From: Diphasiastrum complanatum
Lineage: Eukaryota; Streptophyta; Lycopodiopsida; Lycopodiales; Lycopodiaceae
Reading direction: 5' to 3'
Length of the DNA: 64,000 nucleotides
NCBI GenBank assembly: GCA_029204225.1
Contig: CM055098.1
Span: 19,377,303-19,441,302 of the forward strand
Positions 51,001 to 62,900 of this stretch are shown here, one piece after another. How positions within the stretch are numbered: position 1 is the first letter of the stretch; each line of letters opens with the position of its first letter. Made by a program: the position numbers and the translations under genes. The notes under the pieces were generated by a model that saw nothing but the letters and a program-made list of their open reading frames with translations, ran no database searches and was not told the DNA's origin.

Positions 51001-54000
51001 GTGACTCGGCAGCTTCCGAGATCAAAGTGTATCATGAAGATCATGAACACTGTTGCCAGCTGACCTCTGCAATGCTAGCGAGACCCTTCAGCTTTGGGCC
51101 GCATGACCTAGTACGTATGCATGGGAAAGTTGGCAACCAGTCAGTAAGAGTTATGGTTGATGATGGGGCAACCCATAATTTCATCAACTACACCCTGGTT
51201 AAAAAGCTTAAACTTCCAGAAGTACCTAGTCAGCATAGGTACATCGTTTCATTAGCTAAGGGTGAAGATAAGAAAATATGGGAAACTATGGTAAGTAATT
51301 TGAATCTTGGTATTCAGGGGTACCAAGATGAAATAAACTTTCAAATAATGCACCTGGATCGCACAGACATTGTTCTCGGGAGAGATTGGCTCTACAGTTT
51401 AGGACCTTCCCTCCACATAAACTATTAGGAGAACACCCTCAGCTTTCAGCATAAAGGCCGAGAGATCCAGTTGCATGGGGAGCATGATGTTCCCAACAGT
51501 CCTATGGTCTGCAGTTCAGAGCTTTGTCAGCTAATCGGAGATGACGACCATCAGGTATTCTTATGTGACTTTCAGTTTATTCCTGAAGTTTCTATTTCTA
51601 GTTCTATACAGCAAAAAATCAATAAATTAGAAACTTTATTGTCTAAATTTAAAGATGTTTTTCCTGAAGATTTGCCACATGGTTTGCCACCTAGCAGAGA
51701 GGTAGATCATGTAATAAACCTAGTCCAGGTACAGCACCTGTTTCTAAACCTCCGTATCGGGTCAGCCGAACAGAGGATGAAGAAATAACTAGGCAGTTAA
51801 CAGATTATCTTGGGAAAGGCAAAATTCAGACTAGTAGTTCACCATGGGCCTCACCAGTCCTATTGGTGAAAAAGAAAGAGGGGTCTATGCGTCTTTGCGT
51901 AGATTACAGAGCCCTCAATAAAGTCATAATTAAGAAGAAGTACCCTATGCCTCGGGCAAACGAGTTGTTTGACCAACTCGACGGGGCTAAGTTTTTCAGT
52001 AAAATAGACCTCAGATCGGGATATCATCAAGTCCGTATTAAGTCGGAAGATGTCTCGAAAACAGCTTTTAGGACTCGTCACGGTCATTATGAGTTTAAGG
52101 TGATGCCATTTGGGCTCACAAATGCTCCAGCTACCTTTATGACCTTGATGAACAGTGTCTTGATCGAGCCAGGCATTATGCAGATCCACACAGACGGGAT
52201 GTGCAGTTCTCCGCTGGTGAGAAGTCTACTTGAGAGTCCCAGTTGACTCTAAAACCCTCAAATCAGGAGTGTGTGCTAAGTTGTCTCCAAGGTATTGTGG
52301 TCCCTTTACCATCAGTAGGAGACTAGGCAAGGTCACCTATGAACTAGAATTCCCACATAGCAGTAAGGTTTTTCTAGTCTTTCATATAAGTCAGTTACGA
52401 AAAGCCTTAACCAGATCAGAAAATCTGGTAGGGGACAGTGTTCTAGTTCTCCCATTGGATCCTCAGCAACCTCCACATGAACCAGAGGAGATTCTTGATA
52501 GTAGAGAGACGCAGACTCGTCATACTCTATACCGAGAATATCTGGTCAAGTGGAATGATCAGCCTGTCCATGAAATGATAAAAAACTTGAGAAACCTTAC
52601 TTGGATCTCAATTCCACCACCAAGAAGGGAAATTTCCTACCAAAAGAGTAGGAAAAGGTAAGCAAAAGTTGGATTCAAGGATTCACCAACTCGACCTCCC
52701 AATTGTCGTAAGCCGAGGTTATGATACCAATGTGAAGATCACACTAGGATCCAGCTTACAAAAATACTATTGAGAACATTGTAAAGCCAAACCACCCAAC
52801 CAAGCAGAAGCTCAATCAATTCCCAAGAGGCTTACCCCCAAGCCATGGAAAGTGAGTGATGAAGAGAACAGGAAACTGCTAACTAACGATGTCAAATTGG
52901 GAGTGTAAATGGACAACTTGAGTGCTCAGTGTTAAAAGCTGAAAGTTGAAGATTGACTAGTTTGATGATTCATGAACCATTTGTTATTTGTGAATTTATG
53001 TCACATGTGACATGAGTGACGAGTCGTGGATATAATAATTGTTTAAATTTACGTACACCATGACAAGAATGACATCACCAAGGTTCTTGATTTACCTCCT
53101 AGGTCTCAGGAGGAGAAGGATATATATGCCATCTTGCATTGTGAGTCTGTTGCATGATCAAGGAGGCTCGCTTGATAATTCATTACTTGTATTTCAATCA
53201 AGATTGTACTTACTACTATCTACTATTATATAAGGGGATAGGTCTGCCTTCCAAAGACACAAGTTGAAGATGTGCATTCCTTTGAGCCAGAAGGACATCT
53301 CTTACGATAACTATTTTATGGACCTTCTATCAATCAAAGTCACAAACATATTGATGGTGCCAACGACAAAAAATGTGATAGTTAGTTATAACTACTATTA
53401 AATATGAAGGTGTCAGATTATCAACAAACTTCAAAGCATAACAGAAATCTGAAAAAGTCATAAATTTTTACATAAGTTTCATTCATCATGCCTATTCTAC
53501 AAATGGATTCCAATTGCATTCTCATTACACTGTACATTTTCAGCCAAAACCGCAATCAGTATTTAGGTTTAATATATAGCTAGAACCTTCATGTTGGCTA
53601 CCTAGAAAAATAAAGTCTAAGTAGAAGGACATCAAAAATGGATTGAAGATGCTTCTATGCCTTGTCAAATTTCAGAACAACAAGGATATAGATGGAAGCA
53701 TCATAGGTGCACTTGCTAGAATTACAAGCCCTTTTTTGCATCCTCAGTGCAGTTAATAATATTGGGCCCTTGTGTTAGTGTTTGGGTCCTCTGTGTCAAT
53801 TTTCATGACTTTGGCCCCAAGGACCCAACACTGTATTGATTAACACATTATTGGACGTTGGGGCACTTGGTCCAACAACTGACCTAACCCTACCCTCGCA
53901 CAACCCTAACCCTACGTTCACAATTTAGGGTAAAGAAAAAAAGTGCAAAAAAACAAAGAGACCTTGGCCAATTTTCCTAACCCTAACCCTAGGGCCTGAA

Positions 54001-54105
54001 TAACATTGAAAAAAAAGAAAAAAAAAAACTTTACCCTACCCTAAACCTGACCCCTACACCCCCTCCCTCTCACGGGCCACGCCCCTCCTCACAGCTCCCT
54101 AACTA

Positions 54106-54160
<55 letters not shown>

Positions 54161-57100
54161 ATCTACCCACGCCCCTCTCTGTCTGCGCCCGTTTGCGCTC
54201 CTCCATCGGCCGCACCTCTCTATCGTAGAAAATTAGAATTTTGTTTACTTTTTATTTTTTTCTTTACATTCTATATATATAGTTACGGTTTCAAAAAAAA
54301 ATTACGGGCATTTGAATGGCCCATTGAAGTTGCCATCAAAAAACAAATTTGCCGTTAAATTCTAAAATTTTCGTGGTTTCTTTTTAATCTTTTACGAGCA
54401 CTAAAATGTTTCATGGAATCCAAATCATATTAAATCCAATTTGTAATTTGTTTTAGAGGCCCCTTTTCTAAGTTCCTCTATTCTACATTTTCAAATCCCT
54501 ATATCTTTTTCGTTTGACGTCAGAATTCAGTGTTATAAAAACAAAAATTGCTCAGTTCATTGTACTGAGTACAAAGATCATCCTTTTCGTCCTTATTACT
54601 TACTTTTTTATTAATTTTTTTTTTAGGCCCATTTGTCCTAAGTTGTTCACATTTTATGCTTTATTTCTTTGAATTACCGTATCTCATCCGTTTGAGCTCG
54701 GATTTGAGTGCCGTAAAAAGCAAACTTCATTAGCTCAACAAGATTGTCAATGTAGAAGTCCTATTTGTACCAAAATTTTGACCTCTTCAAAAGTTCTTTG
54801 TATTTGCTCTAATTGAAAAACCATGCATATTGTCACTGCTTAACCCTACCTTGCTAAAGCAATTTCCATACCATTTCAAAATTTTAGTTAATCCACATCA
54901 ATTCCAATGGATTGGGATTATGAACAAGAGGATGACAATCAGTCATACTATGATGACAGTTATGATGAGTATCAAGACTACAACGACGCTTCTGAACTTG
55001 ACCATTACACTGAAGATTTCAACAACGATCAGAAAAACGAAGGACAACACAAACCAGTCATTGAAGGATGAACTAGAGTTCAATGATGGTGATTATTAGG
55101 TTCATGATCAACTTCAGCTTGTTACTGAAGACCAGGATGAAGCGATAAGTGTGGGTGAGCAACAACAGATACAGCATGGAACAAGAGACCAGTATGAGGC
55201 CATGGATCAATTTGATGATCATGAGGAACTTAAAAGACAACGTCACCATGGTGCAGAACAACATTTCGATCATAATGAAGATGATAATGTTGATTATGAG
55301 TCCTATGAAGATGCCTATGAGAGTGGAGGAATCGACGGAAATGAAGGATGTTCTCTCTATGCCACTACAGGTATGATTGGTCCTTCCCTGATGGGTACAT
55401 CAGTTCCTGACGCAAATGATTTTAAGGAGGGAAGGAATATTATTGTGGCAAGTGGAACGACAATTTCTAATCCCGATGTTAATTTTTGGGGAAGTTTGAC
55501 GCCATCAACTCAACAACCAGGGGTAAGCATTCATGGAAGATCAAGCGATATCGTAGGTCCTACTATAAGTGAGAAGAACATTGGAACAAAAGAAAGATTA
55601 TGTAAACTTATCGAGCAGAGTGCACAATCAGCGCGACAACATCATGACCAGATGGCGATATTGATAACAGATTGTAAGTCTATGCTTGCTACCTGATCCA
55701 TGTCACGAAGATTGAATGCTAATCTTAATCTGGGCGAAACTAATTCCTTGCCAAATATAAATGTCAATCCCCATTCTGGCATGAAGGTTGATAATTCAGG
55801 AGCAAACTTCCAAGCTGAAATCTAATGATCGAGATGTATTGAGTAAACAAGATCATGAATCTTTTGATGAAGCTGATGATTTCGAGGAAGAAAGCGAAAA
55901 ATCTGAATATCGATCTTTTCAACAGAGAGAAATCAATATCAGCAAAGCACCAATGAACAAGGGGATGAAGACCAATTTGAAAATCTAGATCAAGTCTTGT
56001 CTGATAGCTGTAATGATTAGGTCATAGGTCAAAATAAAGAGGTATATTATGAGCAGAGCCTCTACAACTGTAGTTAAATGATGGGGTGCAATCAGATTGG
56101 AATGCTTGGATTTATTAGAAGCAATGGAGCTTCAAAATGAAATCAAGATCCATCATTATGAAGCGGTGCTGCATAAGACAACAACACCAGGTGCAGAGAC
56201 AAAGAAGGATGCATCAGGAATTGGGTAGCCTACCCAATCAAGGGAGATACTGAGGAAGAAGACGTTGCTTAGATCCTGTCAACCCATGCAGAACTAATGC
56301 AACTTGAGGCTTTCTTGTGTTTCATCAATCTCTTCTTCAGTGATCTTATCAAACCTATGGGATCAGTTTGTAGATCAAAGGTTTTTCTAAAGAAATTTCG
56401 CTGTAACCTTGTCTACAACAATAAGCTAGAAGCTGAACTTGAGGCAGTGAAATCTGATGAACAAAATGGCCATTTATGAGAATAATACGTGAAAAGATGT
56501 TTCTTATTCAAGGTGGCCAAATATTATTCGACTACTGCCAAAGGGATTCATGAAGCATGGCACTCAACAACGAACTATATGGTCTTCATTTTTGAGGGCA
56601 AAAATGCTTAAATTAAGGGGAGTGTCATGTGTGCATGTAATTAGCCCACGAGGTTACTAATGAATTGCCAAACATAGCCATGGAGCTAAATTACACTAGA
56701 ATTAGACATTAGGATTGTTAATAAAGAGGCTCAAACAACCTCGCTATATTTGTGAATTGTAAGGCCCAAATTAGGCAAATGAGGCCCCAAACTTATAGTA
56801 GAGGCACAAATGACCACTATAAATAGCTGAGGTCATGCTAAATTTGGAGGCTATTATTCATTTGTATAATTTTGAACCTTGTGTTCTCTTGTGTTCTTGA
56901 AGCTTCTCTTTGAGAGCTTTCTTGAATGGTTTGTGGTTCATGTGCCTAAAATCACATGAGAGTTATGATCATGCTCCAAAATCAGGCCCCTATCCTTTGA
57001 ATGATCTCCATTCATTAATAATGGAACCTTACTTTGCCTAATTTGATGAAGTTTTGCTACTTTTATCTAGTTTCTTGATTTTTGCCTAGTATTCATGGTT

Positions 57101-59835
57101 TCTTGCATTTCCATTGTAATTGATGTTAATGAATGGACTAGATGTTTTAATGCTAAGTTTGGCACATGACAAGTTAGGAGGTGAGAGTCATGGAGAGAAA
57201 TAGAGATCGTGTATGGGATCCTGTCATGGTTGCTTCGGGATACTATAGCTTGGGCACAAAAAAGATGGACATAAAGGTGAGCTACACAGGCAGTCCAATG
57301 CGTATTCGAGTGCCCCCTTTGTTTGTGTGGCTATGAGCTCGGAGCATGCCCACAAGCACCTCTAGGGCTATCGAGCAAGATTGCGAGATTAGGAGCAATT
57401 CAAAGAGAGGAGATCATTCAGCATCATAGTGCCTACAATTGTTATCTGATTCTTTGAACTTTTGCTTTTGAATTCTGAATTTTGCAATGTGCATGATGAA
57501 TGTGATTGTAGACTGTAGTGATTGAATACTTTTCGCCTCAGGTCAGAATGAGACAGAGGTAGAGGCCAGCACGTCTACACCACATGTAGATGTAGCTGGC
57601 CCCGCTACTTCTAGAAACCCCCCCCCCAAAGAGGTGTTACTAGTAGAGAATATTATGTGCAGTCATTTCAGGGTGACAACAAGCATAGGGCATATGGGGC
57701 TGTCAAAAGACTCTTCTACCATTGTGATCTCCCCTTCCATCTAGAGAAGACTCCTACTTGGGGGGATATGATAGAGAGTGTTGTTGTGATAGGGGCCACA
57801 TATCGTGGACCTAGCATGGAGTCCCTACACACCACACATTTGATGAGGGAGGTTCAAGATGTGACCAAAGAATACGGATTCGTTTGTAACAAATTGTGAT
57901 TTAGACTTCCAAAGTCCTGTATTATCTTTATTACCCATTGATTATATTGTTTAGTGGTGATGGTTGTGGTGGTGGTGGGAGTAGTAGCAATAATGGTTGT
58001 GGTGATAGTGGTAACAATGGTAGTGGTGATGGTAGTGGTAATAATGGTAGTGGTGGTGATGGTGGTGGTACTAGTGGTAGTCATGATAGTGGTAGAGGTG
58101 GTACTAGTGGTAGTAGTAGTTGTAGTGGTATTAGCAAAAGTAATAACAACAATAGTGGTGGTGGTGGTGGTGGTAGCAGCAAAAGTAATAACGATACTAG
58201 CAGTAGTAGCAGTAGTAGTAGTAGTAGCAGCAGCAATAGAAAGAGTAGCAACAGTCATGTCAGTGGTACTAGTGCTAGTAGTAGAAGCTGTAGGGTGCTA
58301 CATTTCTTTTTAATATGTGGATGTTGAAAAATGATAGAACTTACTCTTGATACTCCCCTAAGCACTAAGCCATTGTTACTTTGAAACATTCATAACAGTT
58401 TTGCGTAGGTCAGATGAAACATGCAAAGTGCTAAACTCAGTCATAAACCAGTAATTGCGAGTTTCGACCTATGTGCAAGCATATAAGTTCTATGAGGGGT
58501 ACCATTATAAAAAGGGAGACTTGGTACCTCAAGATGTGTCAAAGACAAAGACATCTTCTCCAAGTCGACTGATGAATTTGGAAGCCGGCACAGCAAAATT
58601 TTACTCTTGAAGCAAAGATTTGGAGAAATTACACCAACTGGCCTAGAAAATGCTTCATGACAGCTGCATAAAACTTTCACTTGAGTTTGGATTTGACTAT
58701 ATAAATCTCATCCAAAAACCCTCAGAACTTTTATGAAAGTCAAACATGATTGAAAAGTCACCTTAAGCAAATTATGAAAAAACAGTCACTGCACCTGAAA
58801 TGCATAAGCCTGAATTCCATGTCTTGTAGAAATCTATTAGGGATCCTTGTGACAAGGACGGTTGACCATCACAAAATACTTGCACATACATAGATTTTGT
58901 TCTGATCTTTACTATTGCTCTTATAAATCTACATATTGATGAAGGATTTGAACAATAAACCAATGGAATCACCAACTAAGCAGTAGGGCAAGCAAAAGAA
59001 GAACGTTTGTTTGTATGTCTGGATGCAAACTTGACTTGAGAAAGATAGGTAAGTATATCATGCATACCAAACATATCCTGTGCAGATCCGTTCAGCACAC
59101 ATCGAGCCAGGATACATGCCAAGTACAGCCAAATAGGCAACGGAGAGGGTGGTGAGCTTTATTTCCCTACACCCCAAGCTTATAGGCAGCAATTTTGGCT
59201 CTTCATTCACCAAAGATGGAATTGGCTTTTGATAGTTTAAAGGAGGAAGAATCAGCCCATGCGTGGTGTGGTGATGTAGCACGCTTAACAAACAAAGAGG
59301 AAATAATTGACCCATACATAGTGTTGTGTAGTTTGCTTGGGGTGGGCTTGCCCACCTAGGTTCGATTCCCTACCCTCTTGTGTAGAGCTACTTCACCAAA
59401 GGGCCTGTTTAAGATTTTATTTGTTTAATAGCAAAGCAGAAAGAGTAAGAAAGAGCTTGCCAGTTAATCATCAAAGGGAAGTGAGGAGTAAAGAGACTGA
59501 GAGGATGAAGATTTCAATAAAGACATTGAAGAGCTAGGGACAACAATTTATTTTATAGCTGCTGACCCACTAAGCTGCATAAGGGAGTCAAATGGATCCA
59601 ACATGATCGCCACCTTTCAAAAACCTTTGCTTGAAGCTATTGAGAATATTGATCTCTCTTATAGTTTCACTGAATCACGATTCGATGTTAATCAAATAGC
59701 GATTCCCATCCGATTCAGCCGATTAGAATCTCCGAATTGGATTTCCCTGGAAAATTTGTTTTCTCCCAGGACCCAATTACAGAGGGGTCCCGTTTTTCTC
59801 TCTTTTTTTATTGTTCTTCGTTGTCAGAACGCAAT

Positions 59836-59912
<77 letters not shown>

Positions 59913-62900
59913 GTAACAATTCAAATTATTACATTTTTATGAATTATGTACAATTTAAATTGGAATCTAAATTGTTGAATGTGGAATGTTTTGAGTTTAT
60001 ACCTTTATAATTTCAGTCATTTGTTTCATGATTCATCTATGATTTGACATCACTTTCAGGTTTACTATTTTAAAGTTCAAGCCCTAGAAGTATACATAAT
60101 ACAAGTGTCAAGGTGACACATATCGGGTAAAGTTTAAACGGTGGATTTTGGAATCTTAAATGCTTATTATTCAATCATGATATCTATTATCATCAATGCA
60201 TTATGCAACTATGTTTTGGCTTTTCTAAATTCTAGACAAATCTACAAAAAAAATTGAGTTCTGCAACCCTAAGACCAATTTGCCAATTCAAACCTAGGAC
60301 CTTAGTTGCCCGTTCCGGAACGGAACGCATTCTGGAACGCGTTCCGTTCCGGAACGATGCCCTCAAAAAAAACAAAATACATTTTTTTTTACAAAGGATT
60401 TAATCATATAAAATGCATTTTTGTTTTATAAATTAAAAAATTTCATTCCGACCAGGAACGTTCGGGAACGCACGGAATGTTCGGAACGGGCTTCTAAGCC
60501 TAGGACTGATTTGAAAAGGTCAAATAGGCCAATTCGGCCGATTCCGATTCGAGCGATTCTGAATAGGAAGGAAACCTTTAATCTCTCTGTAGGAGTGATT
60601 TGCCATTGTACTCTAGATATCATCATGAGTGAATGGAGATTCTGGGCTTTCGGCCCCAAAGGTTGCCGGATCCAAACCACGCCTTGGCGTGTGAAATTTT
60701 GCCAGTTTTTCCACTCGCATAAAAATGATGAGACTTCTGTTACTATTGTTACTGCCACATACAATATATCAGGAAAATTACTGCGTTCGGTCGAAGTGGC
60801 ATATTCTAAAAAATAATCTATGACACTTTCAATAATTCCAGTATTTTCAGTATCATCAGTGCATGCTCAGGTAGGCAGCTTGGACAACAACAAAATCTGA
60901 CTTTTGTAGTACATCTATATCACGAGGTTTACCTTAGGCAAAGCTGATCAATCTGTTGTGACAAAGTTTTCTGCAAAAATTTTGTATCTTCAAAGCCACC
61001 AAGCAGTGCTATCTCATCCATCCTTTCCTCGTCTTCTCTGTATTCGATTTGAAATAAGAAAATTAAGGTGTGGCAAAATCATACATGACTACATACTGCA
61101 CTACTGAGGCCAAATTTAGTCATTGCTGACGGTTATAATCACATGCATACTAGCTTTACTGCCTCAAATTGAAGAGATTTGATATGGGCATATTTGAAAG
61201 AAATTTACTTTAAGCTAATGATGGCTCCTGATTTCTGATATTTTTTATCAGAGTTGTCTAATTTTATGTCCTCCAGGCCTTTTTGTCACCCTCAGATTAC
61301 TTTTGTACAAGCTGGCCTGGATCATAAATTTCGCAAATATGTGTCACTGTGCCAGGGTAATATGCACAACGCTGAATACATTGTAGTAGATGACATGAGA
61401 TTTTGATTTCTGACTATATTCAGGAATTTGACATATTATAGCCTATATATCGATGCTCATGATAGCTGCACAAAAATAGTTCACTTCTATAAGCAGCTCA
61501 ATTTTACTAACCTATTCCAGAAGAAATGTCAAGGAGATTAGTAATAACTAACTTCAAGAATTTCAAATGCCAAGCTGTGAGCAAAAGAACACCACTGACA
61601 GAAACCAGATAGAAATCTTCAGCATGTACATTCTTTCTTTTGGTAAAGAGTGGCTAGAACACAATGGCCTCAACTCTATACACACAATGTTTCTCGCTAA
61701 GAGTGGCACCATTCTTGCACAATATGTTCAATTACATGATTGACCCGAGTGTTGCTTTTGGCTGCAGATACAGCTCCAACTTAGAACAGGAAGTGTCAAC
61801 TTTGAGTCCCTTGACAAGCATGTTTCATGGTTAGGTATCTATTAACCAATTACTTGGTGTTGCTTCATACACATTGTGACTTGTTAAATGATAAGCAGCA
61901 ATAAACTTTTTCCATTTAGAATCATCAATAGAAGATAGGAACAAGAAGGATGTGTGCTTACACACTAAGCTCAAGCTGAACATTATCTGAAACTGAAGCA
62001 AGATGTGGTCTGATTGGATCTGTCTCAAATTGGCACCTTAAAAATGCTGCCACTGCTGCACTGTAAGAATTTAAAAGTTTGTTAGAATTCTCACAGTAGT
62101 GTCCAGCAAGAAAACTTGCCAGAGAAAAGAGGATGAGCATACGAATATTTATTTTTCTCAGAAATTGATTAGCAGGCAATCAACTGTACATCAAGAAAGA
62201 TTTATCTACTGATAATTTTGTAACCTTCATGAACTCTTTGTATTTATCTCTCTTGATTAAAATTTAAGATCTACTAACAAAACATGCATCAATCAAACAT
62301 CTTAAGCTGTTCTGAGGATCGCATTCAACAATGAAGTGGAATAAACATAAATGCTAGAATTGTTCTTCTATTCTCACTACAATTAAAAACCCCTACAACA
62401 TTAGTTTTGGAAACACTGTTTACTCCATGTCCATGTTTTCCCAACATGGGAAATGCTAGTGGGAAACATTTTGGAAAACACTGTCTCCCATAACACGAGC
62501 ATCATGAAGCACTTTTGCATGTGAGAAACAAGTTCCCTGTGGGGAAACATGTGTTAGCATAATGTTTGTGTGACAGTCTTTAAATGAAGGGAATTTATTA
62601 CAATTTTGAATTGTGATTTGGCAAACTTTCACCACGTCATGATGAGACATTTCCCATAGCCCATTACTTATTTCTTGTTTCTCATTTCCAGGAGGGGTCT
62701 GCACAGGTGGGAAACGATACCCAGAACTATCATTTGAAGTGCTGTCCATATGCATACCAATGCTTACATTGAGATGGTATTGGATATCAACAGTCAAGTG
62801 TAGGATAATTGGCAATGGGCATCTATAGAGAAAAGTGAGCAATCTTCATCTTGAGAGTTCATTTACAACCATTTCATATCATGAATTATCATATAAATCA

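Larger units (their letters stand above)
48576..52847 (+). mobile_element. Ty3/gypsy chromovirus with a large internal deletion
   Basis: The 5' LTR 48576-49052 (TGTAAAGATCACACC...ATCTATTACA) is followed by PBS TGGTATCAGAGCC (49054-49066). Gag, zinc knuckle, protease and partial RT follow, then the integrase C-terminus and a chromodomain-like segment, and a truncated 3' LTR (52731-52847, starts TGTGAAGATCACACTAGG). The C-terminal chromodomain places it among chromoviruses. It lies antisense in an APC4 intron. Confidence 0.9.
59660..60580. mobile_element. Candidate hAT-type element (921 bp) with CGATTC words, hosting a nested MITE
   Basis: Flanked by ATCTCTCT (59652-59659 and 60581-60588), an 8-bp direct repeat, though low in complexity. 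The left end TATAGTTTCACTGAATCACG is similar to the CATAGTTGCAC terminus. CGATTC words crowd both ends (CGATTCGATG, GCGATTCCCATCCGATTCAG; GGCCGATTCCGATTCGAGCG). It contains a (GT)n(GA)n tract at 59836-59913 and the nested copy 60301-60498. Confidence 0.6.

Noticed and set aside
53880-53995. Interstitial telomere
   Set aside because: Only a few CCCTAA words, scattered, and not the CCCTAAA repeat usual in plants; too short and imperfect.
57954-58313. Gly/Ser-rich or Val-rich 120-codon proteins
   Set aside because: Open only because the trinucleotide array lacks stops.
62456-62842. 128-codon minus-strand frame as an APC4 exon
   Set aside because: It overlaps the GGGAAAC/GTTTCCC palindromic-word region, and the exons on either side already join in phase without it.
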